The position numbers and the translations under genes are program-made. 64,000 nucleotides of DNA from Effrenium voratum (lineage: Eukaryota > Sar > Dinophyceae > Suessiales > Symbiodiniaceae): contig CAUJNA010003500.1 of NCBI GenBank assembly GCA_963377175.1, forward strand, positions 252,170-316,169, given 5' to 3'. Below, one piece after another: positions 33,158 through 44,457 of this stretch. Below the pieces are notes generated by a model. It was not told the origin of the DNA. It ran no database searches and was given only the letters and a program-made list of their open reading frames with translations. Within the stretch, counting starts at the first letter, position 1, and each line of letters starts with the position of its first letter.

Positions 33158-33328
33158 CAGGACCATATTTTCCAGCTTTTCCCAGTGTCTTTGGAGCAAG
33201 CCTGTTAGACCCATGTTTGATGCCTTGCCCTCTTTATGTCAGCCTCCAGAAAGGACATCGCAACTCTTAAAGACTTTACAACTTGCTGTGCAACACTTGG
33301 ATGCACGCTTGCGGCAATTCAAACATGG
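33158..33328 (+). CDS. Candidate exon, 57 codons
   Basis: A good acceptor (TTTGATTGCTTTCAG) and donor GTTTGT. The frame includes LLKTLQLAVQHLDARLRQFK. Weak third-position bias but good signals. Confidence 0.5.
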
Positions 33329-33502
33329 GTTTGTGTACTTTTCCTTTTTTTGGGGTGGGGGCAACTACGTGCACACCATACATACAGATAAATGTATAAT
33401 ACACAGACAATTCATTTATATCTGTATATTATATAATATATACACAGATGCACCTGTGCGGTTGGGTGTGTATGTTTGCAGGTCATCAAACTAGGCATGC
33501 AA

Positions 33503-33640
33503 ACATGTGTGTATATATATATATATGCTGCATCTGTATGTTATATCCGTATGCTATATATATATATATGTTATATGTGTATGTTGTTTATGCATGTTGT
33601 TTCTGTATGTGATATATATATATATATATAACACCTGTAT
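33503..33640. repeat. TA-rich tandem tracts
   Basis: Alternating TATATA runs and TGTATGTTATATCTGTATG-like units. Confidence 0.8.
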
Positions 33641-33699
33641 CTCATGTTTGACAGTGCGAGTTTGGTAGTTCGCCACCGAAAGAACATTCCCCGCCGGAG

Positions 33700-33799
33700 G
33701 CCACGGAGCTGGCGCTGCTGGGCCCAGCGCAGTGGGTCTTCGCGGAGAAGAAGGCGGGCGGCGGTCGCGGCGGTCGCGGCGGTCGCGGCTTGGCCGGGG
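33700..33799 (+). CDS. Candidate exon with RGG-like tail
   Basis: Acceptor CGCCGGAG, donors in the following G-rich run. The frame reads ATELALLGPAQWVFAEKKAG, then repeated Gly-Gly-Arg-Gly, like an RGG box. Nearly all third bases are G/C. Confidence 0.6.
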
Positions 33800-33900
33800 G
33801 TCTGGGCGGGGTCTCGGGGTCTGGACAAGGGACCATAGAGATCACTAAGAAATCAAGGGATCAATGCACCAGCACCCTGGCGATTTGTTAATTTCAGCTT

Positions 33901-34023
33901 CTGGGTCCCCCAGCGAATGGTGCCCGCTCTCTCTCACCGTTTCCTTTTTGGTTGGGAGGCTTCCCCTGCCAAATTGGCAGAAACAAGTAGGTACCCCAAA
34001 ATTCTAACCTCCCTAGGACCTAG
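33901..34023 (+). repeat. CTAGGTCC element, copy 6
   Basis: The left end is changed to CTGGGTCC; the right end GGACCTAG is intact. Confidence 0.75.
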
Positions 34024-35033
34024 ATAGGTGGGCTGTGTTTGTGACTTTCCATTTGGAGGGGGGGAAAAAGTTGTTCATTGTACAGGCATAGGTGGGCAGT
34101 TGGTGGAAACCAGCAGTGAATTGAGCCACCTTTGGGAGTGGAAATGCTGTGGTGTCATCCATTGTGCCCCCATCCAAGAGCTTGCCTTAACTTTGCGGAG
34201 CTGGGGAAAAAGCTATTGACTCAGTGATTAGAGGGGGGTTGGTTTCCCATTAAAGCAGACTACCAACAATGAGTGCCCTTTTTCCCCATGGCCTCTGGGT
34301 GCTTGGGCTATCGTGGTTGCAGAATCCAGGTGGTTTATCTCACAGGGTGTCCAACAGAGACATTCAGCCATAGCAACCTAGTGAGTAGAGGCCAAGGACA
34401 AAACAGGATTCAGTCCAATAGTGATTCAGAGCAATTCAGAGCCATACTGTGGTTGCCCAGTCCACGCCAAACCAGTTTGAATGGATGAAACCCAGTACTG
34501 GTTGAGCCACCAACTCAAACATTCAATGCCACTGGTTGAGCCATCGTAGCCGAAAAAGGTGGACAACACCCATGACTGGCACCAATTGGGTTTGTTGGTT
34601 GATCAACCACTGTTCACAGGGTTTCATCTCTCCCAACTGGCGCAGGAGAAATCATATTATTCTCCCACTGGTGCAGGGTGTTGCCCATCTACAGCTTGCA
34701 ACCGAGGCCAGAAGGTCACCCTCTGATATTCACTAGTCACCTTCCATTTGCTTAAGAATATCTTTTATTTTCCCCTGTTGGTTTTAAAGGGAATCTATTC
34801 CTACTGGAAATATGTTTTTTTTTTTTTTTTCCAGGGGTCTTAACCAAATGGAAGTCACCAGGTTATGGCTCCCCTTGCCATGGCTCATCAGTATGTGAGT
34901 TGGGGTTTTTCGGTGGCGTAAAGAAGGGCAAGGGGGTTTCGGGGATACGGGTGAGGTTGTTTTCCGTGGTCTTGAAGGGAGGGTCAGGCGTGTCGCATGT
35001 CTCGTTGAATTCTTCTTTTCCCCATGTGCAAAA
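34024..35033. other. Intron-like stretch
   Basis: Short direct repeats and a TTCCATTTGCYTAAGAAT-type repeat that recurs near 35690. No exon seen. Confidence 0.5.
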
Positions 35034-35169
35034 CATGGTTGTTGTTGGGACACATTTTACATTTTTTGCTTATTTTGGTTGAGTGGTTGAAATCCAAATC
35101 CACTTAACTGCTAAAAAATGTTCGAAATTTTGCTCCCAAAACCCAAGGTCAACCAAGAAAAGGGGCAAG

Positions 35170-35683
35170 TATAACAACTCATGTCTCGCGCCCATGGGTG
35201 AAAGTGACTTGACGAGAAAAGGGATTGCCTTCCTGTCAACCCTGAGTCGCAACTGGATCAATGTAGGGGAAAACCCTGGCAGGTGCCGTGGCAGTGGGAG
35301 GGAGGATGCTGTTGCAAGGGCTTTGCACAAGCTGACACTGGAACTCCAGCATGAAATCCAATCAACCCCAGTTGATCAGGCAAGCGTCCCATTCCAGAGG
35401 GAGTCCCGGTTTCGTGATTTGTTGAGTTGTCTTGGAGTTAGCACCCCAAGTTTTTCGTTTGGGGGGGTGCAACCCATACTAGAAGGGCTCCAGGTCACGT
35501 TTGGGGCATTGCTTTTCCACGTTGATGACTCCGGCGGGCAATGGCTGGAGACATGCGCCAGCCAGTGTTTTTGTAGCGAAGGCAACCAGGCTGCGCTCGA
35601 GTTTGGTTTACCTCGAGTGTTACTCCTGTCTCGAGTCTCGACTTTGAGTTCGATGGAACGTACTAGACTTCAACCTGGGGACA
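35170..35683 (+). CDS. Candidate long exon
   Basis: A 218-codon plus frame spans this segment. It opens after GGGGCAAG, the tail of a repeat of the GTGGTTTAGTGGTTG family. It includes EDAVARALHKLTLELQHEIQ and later GGQWLETCASQC. Third-position bias is weak, so chance is possible; the length and the repeat-to-coding transition favour a real exon. Confidence 0.45.
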
Positions 35684-36457
35684 CAACTTCCATTTGCCTA
35701 AGAATGCATATATATATATATAGGGGATGGAAACTTTAGAAACTTGTTGGGACTGTTGGGACAATATTCCTAACTTCCAGTGGGGACAATCCATTTTTCT
35801 TAACAACTTCCATTTTCCCTTGTTGGTTTCTAAAGGGGATCCATCACTACTGGACATATATATATATATATATTTAGATAAAAACGGGGGCGTTTTTGCA
35901 AATGGAAGACAACTATTCCCCAAAGAGGAGATTCGCGACGGACAGCGAGAAGCCTGCAAAGCTTTGCTCCGACTTCAAGTCCGCCAAGTCACGGTAGGTT
36001 TTTTTTTGGGGGTGTTTTTGTTTTTTAACGGGGACCCCCCAAATGATGGTTTTCCTGTTGCTTTCCCGTTACCACCCGTATTTTGGGCGGTTCCTATCCC
36101 AAAAAAGACGAGCTATTCATATTTGGCGTATGTTTTTTGGTGAAAGTCCTCTTTTTTGGGTGGTTTCCCCCATGGTCATCTCATCTGAAGGACCTTTTTG
36201 ATCAGTAGATCTTCGGTTTAGGTCCGTTCAGTGTTCTACACAAGCAGATCAAACTACGGTCGACCTTTTTGTTGTCCAGTCCAAACTCCGGATGTTTCCC
36301 ATGTTTGATTTTATTGTGGTTGAGTGGTTGAACTCCAAATCCACTTAGCTGCTAAAAATTGAGAAATGTTGCTCCCAATTCCCAAGGTCAACCAAGAAAA
36401 GGGGCAAGAAAATGTTTGTTCGAAGTTTTGCTCCCGAAACCCAACGCCAACGTCAAG

Positions 36458-36564
36458 TTTGTGTCGGTCCACTGGAACCGCCTCGGCCGCTTCAGGCGCT
36501 GGTGGCCCTCCAGGCGGGGGATATGGAAATGTTGCCGGTTGATCGAACCTCCCAAAAGCCGAAG
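36458..36564 (+). CDS. Candidate exon, 35 codons
   Basis: Acceptor ACGTCAAG at a repeat tail, donor GTATGA. The frame includes PRPLQALVALQAGDMEMLPV. Clean edges. Confidence 0.65.
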
Positions 36565-36658
36565 GTATGAGCCCTCATGTTTTCTGGGTGGTTGCTTTTT
36601 TTTCTTGGGGGGGAGACCTATAGGTATAGGTTAAACATGAATATCTGTTATGAGGTAA

Positions 36659-36749
36659 TACTGTGGACAAATTCCTGCACCATTGTTCAATCAATGGTTT
36701 CCAACCACGGTTTCAAAGTGGTGCGAACGGATTTCGTCCATCCACAGTA
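36659..36749. repeat. TACTGTGGATGG inverted-end element, copy 2
   Basis: 91 bp; left end TACTGTGGACAAATTCC, right end GGATTTCGTCCATCCACAGTA. Confidence 0.7.
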
Positions 36750-37430
36750 AGATGAGGGATCGTCCCAGCTTGCTGGGGCCTTAGAATGAGTTTACTGAAG
36801 GTGGGAAGTCGCATCCTTAAATGCAGCTTAGGGAAGGCGCGCCGTCGTTTTCATTCTTTGCCATGCTCTTTTGATGCATGATTTTACTAGCAATCAATAG
36901 GGGGCGGTGTGGGAAAATTCGAAGCAGTTGAAGCTGGTTGCACGTCGAGACATAGAACAGAGAGAGGGGTGAATGGAGGCACTCTGACGGGTGTGCGAAA
37001 TTTGGGTGTGGTTTTTACTAGGGGAACCTTCGAGGACATCATGTAGGCGGAGATTCATGTTCACCAAAAACTCTTGAGGTGGCCCTGTGTTAGAATTCAT
37101 AGCCATTTGGGCTTGTCGCAGAATGGGCTTGTCGCTTTTAGGTTGCCTTCGTAACAACAACTCCAAATTGGGGAAGCGTCAAAAACACGTCTCTCCAATT
37201 TCTTAGTTGCGACTTGTTGCACTACCCCGAAGCCATGACCCCAAGGCTTCCAGCTCGGCAGATATCTCATATGGCCACAGACAAATCCCAAATCCCAGGG
37301 ACCTGTCCAAGCAAAAAAAAGGGGCATAGTGTTCAGAACTACAGCTTGACCTGGAACCCAGAAAACCGCAGGAGGAAATTGCTTCAAAAGGGGGACTTCC
37401 CTGTTGGGTTCCGGAGAAAAACATATCATT

Positions 37431-37552
37431 CTAGGGGTGCCTTCCCCATTCTTTCCAGGGATCCTTTTTTCCAGAAAACCTCCAAAACCCAGGGAAAATA
37501 GCTGGTTTTTGAAAAGACCGATGGTTGGAAAGAAGGGGGAATCACCCCCTAG
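37431..37552 (+). repeat. CTAGGGGT element, copy 3
   Basis: Ends ATTCTAGGGGTG and CACCCCCTAGAAT mirror each other exactly over the outer bases. The next exon can begin directly after its CTAG. Confidence 0.75.
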
Positions 37553-37673
37553 AATACCCTGTCGCAAATGGGTCCGCGCTTTTCCCGACTCGCGGTCGAT
37601 CCAGGACTCGCCCGACAAAGACGAGTTGGTGCGCCTGCTGAAGGAGTTGTGGCGGTTGGGCAAAATTGGTTGA
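37553..37673 (+). CDS. Candidate exon, possibly ending the frame
   Basis: Opens right after the CTAG of the preceding element. The frame includes KWVRAFPDSRSIQDSPDKDE and LLKELWRLGKIG, then TGA at 37671. A donor GTTGAA overlaps that point, so it may be internal rather than terminal. GC-rich third bases. Confidence 0.6.
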
Positions 37674-37814
37674 AAAGCCGCTAGGGCTCGTGACCACATC
37701 ATGGTTGTTGTTGGGAAACATTTGACATTTTTGCTTATTGTGGTTTAGTGGGAAATCCTCACTTAGCTGCTAACATTTAAGTTTTGGCTCCTCTTCCAAC
37801 GTCAACCAAGATAT

Positions 37815-37898
37815 GGCCGTGGTCCAAAACCAATGGGATCCCCTTTTGGGATAGGTGCACCACCCATTTTAGTCGGGATTTTAGTGTGGATTGGGATG
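37815..37898 (+). repeat. GAATTCACC... family copy, split by the copia element
   Basis: The left half (ending ATTGGGATG) lies here; the right half (CTGGGGGTAC, then TTTTGACCCATGGCCAT) resumes at 42608. The uninterrupted form is seen at about 59000-59100. Confidence 0.7.
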
Positions 37899-38060
37899 TT
37901 CAATCACGAGGATCCCCTTGGCCATAGAGTAATCTCATTTGCTAGCATGTACATTCCGCAGGCATGGGAGGGCTTCAAGCCTTGGACACTTTTGCGAGCG
38001 AAAACCGCTGGGCGCATTGGCCGCGCTAGGAACTTCCATCGTTAGTTGATGTGTATTGCA
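37899..38060 (+). repeat. 5' LTR
   Basis: Matches 42457-42607. Starts TTCAATCACGAGG (the other copy has TGCAATCACGAGG) and ends GTGTATTGCA, so the inverted ends were TGCAAT...ATTGCA. Short for an LTR. Confidence 0.85.
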
Positions 38061-38074
38061 TGGAAGCGAGAGCC
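38061..38074 (+). other. Probable primer-binding site
   Basis: TGGAAGCGAGAGC begins directly after the LTR. It resembles the initiator-Met-tRNA half site TGGTATCAGAGC used by copia elements, with changes. Confidence 0.4.
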
Positions 38075-38133
38075 TTATTCACCAGAAGCTTCGCGACGAG
38101 ATCGCGGACAAGGAGAGTGGGCCTGCACAGGCC

Positions 38134-38445
38134 ATGAGCCACGAAAGTGGCGCACCGAAGAAACCATCCTGGAGTGGCGATCCCGCCGAGTTTGACGTCA
38201 CAGCCTGCAAGTGGTATGTGAAGGGCACGAAGCAGGCGGATCGGAAGCTGGCGGAGAATGCAGTTGGAGCGGACTGCTTGCACAACCTCCTCACGAAGGG
38301 TGGCTTCACCTATTCCGTGGACAAGGAGGACACCCCAACGTTCCGCTTCGGCAACGGCCTCAAGGACGCCTGGTGGACATTCAGGGCACCCTTGGAGACA
38401 TTTCCTCTTACGTGCTCTGCTGGGCGCAAAGACCATGCGAGGAAA
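38134..38445 (+). pseudogene. Gag-like fragment of the copia element
   Basis: ATG 38134 opens MSHESGAPKKPSWSGDPAEF. KPSWSGDP followed by a KWYVKGT segment fits the start of copia Gag. After about 38390 the meaning moves to other frames, so it is broken. By family Gag forms the virus-like particle. Confidence 0.6.
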
Positions 38446-40148
38446 GGTCTTGTCCCACGCCAACGGATCGTTGACATTTTTTGGACCAGCCTGGATGTGC
38501 AGATGCAAGCTGGCCCAGTAGGAGCCCCACGCGACTCTGGATGACAACCACGTGAACTGCATCCTCAGCCTGGAGTGTGAGATGCCTGAACCAGACCCTG
38601 TGGACTACTGAGAGGTGACCTTCGAGCATGAGACATTCGGTGGCGTACAGCTCTCTTCAGTCCTGATGAGGCTGCCGGCGGGAGTGGACATCGAGCTGAG
38701 TGACGACGACAGGATCACCGAGATGAACCCGATCGGAGTTGGACTTCCCCGACCAACGGCCAACACAATTGGCGGCACGACCAGACTGTTTTACCCTTTT
38801 ACTGGACCAGTGCATGGGCGCGGTGGACACTGTGCTTGAGATGTGCCTGAGGACATCATACGTGAAAATCAGGGGGCGCGGGGTGGCCATCAAGGAGCAG
38901 GCAAGATCATGGAGTGAAGGGCAGGCTGCTCCAAATGGCCCTGACGAAAGGACAAGCCAGCAACTTGACGTACCAGCAGTACTTGGAGTGCTTGGGCAAG
39001 CTGGGACGAGCGGATGGCAGGACCTTGGGAAAGGAGCACCTGGCCCCCGATCAAGAAGATGGGATACCGCACGAAGGTCGAGCCCGAATGGCGACCACAA
39101 GCACGGCAACACCCATGGACATCAAGGCGGAGACCGAGGAGCAGGCGGCCTGGCGAAATTGGAGATGGAGAACAAAGAGTGAGGGCTCGACTGGCCCAGA
39201 CGGAGGAAGCTGCTGCGACGGCTTTGCAGCGGACCGAGATCTTGGCCCAAGAGGCGCAGCGACAGAAGGAGGAGCTTTCCAACGCCAAGGAGAAGATCGA
39301 GACCGAGACCGAGCTAGAGGGAGAAAGGAATGAGAGGTCCGGACAGGACCGCGGCTGCTGATGCGGGTATGGGTCCATGTACCGGATCCGAATGCATCCA
39401 ACAGCCACACGCATGCACCACGAAGAATTCAGAAGCCAAGAAGAACCCCATGCCCACCATGAACGGCGGCCAGGAGATGCTGTCGGAGATGGACGTCAAG
39501 GAGGGCCAGCGCAACCAACAGGTTGGTGAAGAGCGTGGCGGCGATGAGCGCAATGATGTTCGGGCCGGTTTGCGGCGCGACCGGACTTTGTGGAGGCGGC
39601 CTGTCCTCCGAACTCTTCGTTGAGCGGCCAGATGGAATCCTTGGGATACTCAGCCAAGCGGATTAGCTTCGTTAATGGCTACAACCTGGACAATTTGAAG
39701 GGCACGACCATGTTGAACCTACGAAGATTAACGCTCCCCGGCTCGCCTGTTACAGTGTACGAGGCTGTCTGCTCTCCAGAATCTGACGCCTCGGACGCCG
39801 GATCAGTGGGCCAAGTCTGAGAAACGCCAAGCCCAAGACCTGAAGCGAGCAGACGAGGTGGCCATCGGCCTGACCACCACCATGGACCAGAGGTCAGTCG
39901 CTTGGGAATGGCCGCCTGGAGGAGTGGATGGCGGTCGAAGGCAATTCAGAGAATACTGAAAAAGATGAGGCTATCGGCCGACCGATTTTCTGGTGCCGTT
40001 TCCATGGATGTGCGTTTGGCCCCACCTTCATGCCGGTGCAGAAGAGCTGGACAGGTTAACGTCAAATCGGATGCTGTGGATGGCGCTGCAGAACAAGTGC
40101 CCCGGACACACAGAACATGTCCATTGCCAACGCAAGACGACTGGTCAT

Positions 40149-40238
40149 TGGATTGGACCCGTTCGTGTACTACACCAAGAAGGATCAACTCTGTGGTTGG
40201 CATCGGGAGCAACGCTCATCCGGGCTAAGACCAACCAG
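40149..40238 (+). pseudogene. Integrase C-terminal segment
   Basis: WIGPVRVLHQEGSTLWLASG, then ATLIRAKTNQ, matches the small beta-barrel that follows the copia integrase core (W..GP..V......W......L....NQ). The integrase core upstream (39.0-40.1 kb) is too frame-shuffled to trace. Confidence 0.6.
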
Positions 40239-40673
40239 CGCCGAGGTTGCGCGAGGCGGGAAGAGGCCTGGACGGAGTCGCAATCTACCGGCAGCCGGTG
40301 AATATGGAGACCCTGCTTCGTTCTTTCACAGGACGTCGCTACACCAACGTGACTGGAGAGAACCCCTCGCGGCGGGCCATTTTCGGGTGGAACCACGGCT
40401 AGCGAAGGTACCGCGCCGAGAACCAGCGGGCACGACGAACCCCATCAGCACCACCAAAGCGGAAAGACCCAGAACCCCAAGAATCATCTGGGAGAAACCC
40501 GGATGATGACACACAACCAGCGCAAGAAGACCAACCATTGGCAGCAGAAGATCCAATTCTACAGGGAGATCTGCAGGATTCACTTCACTCCCGAGGAGCA
40601 TTAGTGGATGGGCTTCCCGGAGCCCTGCAGCCAGATGAGATGAACGAATGTGCGGTGAGAGGATGCCAACTTT

Positions 40674-41615
40674 TTGGAGGACATCATGGGCCTCATGAAG
40701 AAGTTCTTGTGGACACCATGGAGGACGCGTCAACATGGAGGAGAACGAGATGAGGGACGACGAAGCAATGAGCTCATCATCAGAGGAGGCTGCCAACCAC
40801 ACCCCGCGGCTCTAAAGACAAGGAGCGACGTGGTCGGAAGAGAGAGCCCGACGCAGAGGACAAAGAGGAGGTCACCCCGCCCCCGGAAAGCAGCCATCTG
40901 GCTATCAAAGAAGATGAAGGCGAAGGGCCAAGAGGCCCGATGGCTGCGGCGTCTCTCTCAACAAGAGTGGCAGGACCTCGATCACTCCAACGTGATGCAG
41001 ATGCGGTGGGTGTTACTCATCCTGAACTTCCAGCAGCACAACCTCACAGAAGCCCGGGCATTGGCGCCAACCATGTCCAGGACATCTCGCAACAGGCTGA
41101 AAGCTGGCGATGTCACGACCGCATTCCTCCAGGCGGGGCAGAGCTTAGAAGAAGAGGACCTGACGGTATGGGCGCCGGCAGAACTTGCCGTTCTCTTTGG
41201 CGCGGACCCGGAACACCCAGTCCTACCTCTTCGAGTAGCCAAAGCCTTTTACGGCTTAGTTCATGCGCCCCGTCTATGGCATGTTCACGGACGCAGACCC
41301 TTCTGTCGCAGAACTGGCTCCCCCCTTCTGAGCGACAAGTGCATCTACTACTTGCAAGATCATGGGGCAGTTGTTGGCTTAGTCGGTCTGCACGTGGACG
41401 ACTTCCTGGTTGGCGGCAAACCTGGCAACGCGGGGTTTGAGGAGGCATTCAAGCAGATGGAGAACTCCTACCGCTGGGGGAAATGGGCTGAAGGCGACTT
41501 CATCTTTACCGGCATCCACGTGAGACAGAACTCCGAGGACTCGATCTTGATCGCTCAGTCGGACTACACGGACAAGTGGGTCGAGGAGATTGAAATCAGC
41601 AAGGCCAGAGTGTGA
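40674..41615 (+). pseudogene. Copia reverse transcriptase
   Basis: The longest real ORF of the window (313 codons). Motifs in order: GDVTTAFLQAG (41106 on; Asp of motif A), VAKAFYGLVHAPRLWH (motif B) and GLHVDDFLVGG, with HVDD at 41391-41402 (motif C). HVDD in place of YVDD is a variant I associate with dinoflagellate copia elements. The N-terminal 90 residues are low-quality and may lie in a shifted frame. Ends at TGA 41613. Copies element RNA into DNA in the particle; probably dead because its neighbours are broken. Confidence 0.9.
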
Positions 41616-41823
41616 AGGGCAAAGCAACGGCGAGCGAAGTTTGCCAACTTCGCGGTGCGGTTGGATCGGCAGCTTGGCGGGCATCTCAGACCAGCCCCCA
41701 ATATCAGGCTAATATCAGCTTACTGCTGTCAGAGATTCCGTACGCCACTGTGGAAACACACAACAAGGTGAACAAGATGATTTTTGAGATGAAGCGGACG
41801 CGGCAAACCCTGCTGTCCCCGAG

Positions 41824-42009
41824 CTGGAAGTGCCCTGGAGTCAACTGGCAGTGATCGTCTGGGCGGATGCGAGCAACTTCAACCGACCGGACAAGGGCAG
41901 CGCGATGGGCATCGTTGCGGGAATTGCCCCGAACGACATCATGCACGGGGAAGAGCAGCCCACGGCTCTGATCCACTGGCGGTCAGCAAAGACCCAAGGC
42001 AGTGCTTGA
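41824..42009 (+). pseudogene. Copia RNase H fragment
   Basis: VIVWADASNFNRPDKGSAMG holds the first catalytic Asp of RNase H; HWRSAKTQGSA follows, then TGA at 42007. It lies in a different frame from the RT, with a linker (41616-41854) in yet another. The C-terminal catalytic residues were not found. Confidence 0.7.
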
Positions 42010-42456
42010 GGAAGGGCGCGGACATGTGCTTTCGTCTTCGAGCACTCTTGGCAGAGATCACGCCTCACGCGGAAAACCTGGAGACGGTGATCGACCTGAA
42101 GACCACGGGAGCACTTGACTCGGCCACTATCTGACTTTGGCGGTCAGCCACGCCCTGAAGATCAACACCGTCATGAGATGGGTGAGAGGCGTCGCTAGAC
42201 TGCTTGACCAAAGGCGGCGCGGCCAAGAAGATGATGCTCGACTTCATGGCCGGAGGACAGAAATGGAGTTTGGTGGACAACCCGAAGTTTACTGCAGGCC
42301 GCAAAGTCAAGAAAGCAGAGCTGATGAAGAAGCCGCACAAACCAAACACCTATTTTGTGAAGCCAATTTTTAGCGCTTGGCAGAGCAGAACAGGTGGCCC
42401 TGGACGACACCTGAGTCCGAGGCCATTGATGTAGCAAATTCGGGGATTTTCGGGGA

Positions 42457-42607
42457 TGCAATCACGAGGATCCCCTTGGCCATAGAGTAATCTCATTTGC
42501 TAGCATGTACATTCCGCAGGCATGGGAGGGCTCGAGCCTTGGACGCTTTTGCGAGCGAAAACCGCTGCCGCGCTAGGAACTTCCATCGTTAGTTGATGTG
42601 TATTGCA
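42457..42607 (+). repeat. 3' LTR
   Basis: 151 bp, TGCAAT...ATTGCA. Preceded by a purine-rich GGGGATTTTCGGGGA that may be the polypurine tract. Differs from the 5' LTR by small deletions. Confidence 0.85.
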
Positions 42608-43049
42608 CTGGGGGTACGGGGTTTTGACCCATGGCCATATGCCCGTCGTGTTGCAGAGGTGAGGGAGAGCCGAGCCGGAAACACAAACCAGAGACTCAGC
42701 GCAATTCCAGAGTTAAAAGGCAGGAGAAAAGGGCTGAAAGTGCGTGCTGGGTATTGTTTGGCTACAGGTTTGCGTATTAAAGGAGCAGACTCTTCTGCAT
42801 TTGAACGCCCCAACTTTGGGTGTTTCCCTCCTCGCACGCGGAAGGGATGATGATCCCACCAGAATGCTTCTCAGATTTCCCTTCCATCAGAAACTTTTCC
42901 GCTTGCGAACCCTCTGCTTGCCAAGGGGGGCCCAGAGAGTGTTGGGTCCGTCTTTTGCCATCAGGAAGTGGACCGCAGAAAAAGATCGTCCGTGTTCCCA
43001 CTTACCAGGGCAACCCATGGTGGGGTTACCCTATTCTTGACAACCATCC

Positions 43050-43130
43050 CCACCCCCTACTCCAAATACCATCTTTTTCAGGGTATCATGTCGACCTTCT
43101 ACTGAAAAAGGAGGTGTTTACCATGGAAAA
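43050..43130 (+). repeat. GGGTATCATGTCGACC repeat, copy 1
   Basis: About 80 bp shared with 43775-43850 (CTCCAAATACC...GAGGTRTTTACCATGG). The second copy sits inside a TACTGTGGATGG element. Confidence 0.7.
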
Positions 43131-43270
43131 CCGATCGGTTTTCCCAAGACTACCCTGAACAAAACAGGTATTTTGAGTCCATTCTTTTAAGCCATCGTTC
43201 TTTTCAAAAAACCAGCCATTTCCCCAGGGTGTTTGGTATTTTTGACCACCATTTCCCAATTTCTCCCCAG

Positions 43271-43366
43271 GAGTTGTCCAACAAGAACTTCACGCTGGCG
43301 GCCAAAGATGCTGCGGTGCTGTCCTTGCGGGAGGACCCTGAGAGGCCCGCTGAGCGAAAACCGGCG
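43271..43366 (+). CDS. Candidate exon, 32 codons
   Basis: Acceptor TTTCTCCCCAG, donor GTGACA, phase 0 at both ends. The frame includes NKNFTLAAKDAAVLSLREDP. The frame also stays open to the CTAG of the repeat at 43379, an alternative donor. Confidence 0.75.
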
Positions 43367-43378
43367 GTGACAAAAGCA

Positions 43379-43497
43379 CTAGGTCTCCCAGTAGTGCCCT
43401 TTCCCACCCCAAATTTGGTTGGGAGGGTTCCCCTACTAAAATAGGCAACAGAAAAAGAATGGTACCCTTATTCTAACCTCAAATCTGGAGTACCTAG
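43379..43497 (+). repeat. CTAGGTCC element, copy 7
   Basis: Starts CTAGGTCTCCC, ends GTACCTAG. Follows exon 43271-43366 by 12 bp. A coding-like region (43498-43690) begins directly after it, but all three plus frames there are open. Confidence 0.8.
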
Positions 43498-43690
43498 AAC
43501 ACCTGGGTGTCTTTCGGATGCGAACGCCACAACTATTTTATGGTTCGCTGCAAGCTGGAATCTGTCGGTTGGCTTGCTTTTTGTCACAGGCATTGCGGAT
43601 GTCAACATGTCAAGTGGCAAGGTTTGAGAATGGTTTTGGCTCTTTCGCTTGGTTCGAAAGTGACAGGCGAAGTGAGCTGGGGGCTTGCCA

Positions 43691-43922
43691 TACTGTGGAT
43701 GGACAAAATCCTGCATCAGTTGGCAAGTGGTTTATCCCAATTATATACATATATATTATTCATAGGGTTTCATCTACCCCCTGCTCCAAATACCCTCTTC
43801 TTTCAGGGTATCATGTCGACCCTCTACTTAAAAAGGAGGTATTTACCATGGAAACATATACCGGAACAAAAACAAAAAAAACGGGTATGTTGAAGTGGTG
43901 GGACGGATTCGTCCACCCGCAG
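43691..43922. repeat. TACTGTGGATGG inverted-end element, copy 3, enlarged
   Basis: Ends as in the family; enlarged by an internal copy of the GGGTATCATGTCGACC repeat. Its CACCCGCAG end can act as an acceptor. Confidence 0.65.
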
Positions 43923-44075
43923 CATGGCGCCTTTTGGGAGCCTTGAAGGTGCCCCGACGGCATCCCCGTCCAGCGCGCCAGCGCAGGCCCCTCTTGGCGC
44001 TGTCTCTGCTGCGATGTGCCGCCACCCACGGCGACGGCTCGCCGTACGCTCAGCAACCTTTCACTCTGTGACTAG
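43923..44075 (+). CDS. Candidate exon between two repeats
   Basis: Acceptor CACCCGCAG from the preceding repeat; runs to CTAG of the next. Two plus frames compete (EGAPTASPSSAPAQAPLGAV and LLALSLLRCAATHGDGSPYA). Confidence 0.4.
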
Positions 44076-44187
44076 GGCAGCTAGGTGCCCGCTCTTTTAC
44101 CCCTTTTTTGGTTGGCACACTTCCCCTAAAATAGACTACTGAAAAAAGTGGGTACCCTTATTCTAACCTCTCTACTGGAGGACCTAG
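44072..44187 (+). repeat. CTAGGTCC element, copy 8
   Basis: Left end CTAGGGCAGCTAGGTGCCC, right end GGACCTAG. Confidence 0.75.
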
Positions 44188-44345
44188 GTGAGTTATCATG
44201 GACTAAAGAGTCACTTTTTGGTTCAGACCATTTTTAGTGCATGGTGAATATCTAAAGTTCCCATGTTTTTTTGGCCACACCACTGAGGAAGTGAGTTAGG
44301 GCGTGTGCCCTGGTCTTGTGCTTGAAATTTAGAGAGAGAGAGAGA

Positions 44346-44457
44346 CTAGGTCCCCCAGTAGTGCATGTTTACCCTTGTTTGGGGGAGGGTTCCCCTACTA
44401 AAATAGGCTACAGAAAAAAGGGTACCCTTATTCTAACCTCTCTACTGGAGGACCTAG
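44346..44457 (+). repeat. CTAGGTCC element, copy 9
   Basis: Full length, preceded by (GA)n. An open coding frame begins one base after its CTAG. Confidence 0.85.

Larger units (their letters stand above)
37899..42607 (+). mobile_element. Degraded Ty1/copia LTR retrotransposon, 4.7 kb
   Basis: Bounded by direct repeats of 162 and 151 bp. Gag-like, integrase C-terminal, reverse transcriptase and RNase H segments follow in the copia order (integrase before RT), all on plus. Several frameshifts and stops break the polyprotein; no clear protease was found. It interrupts another repeat, whose empty site survives at 59060. No exact target duplication is visible. Same orientation as the surrounding exons, probably intronic. 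Confidence 0.9.

Noticed and set aside
37097..37702. 201-codon minus ORF
   Set aside because: It runs antisense through a CTAGGGGT element and a well-supported plus exon.
38026..38562. 178-codon minus ORF at the start of the copia element
   Set aside because: Shadow of the plus-strand gag region and LTR.
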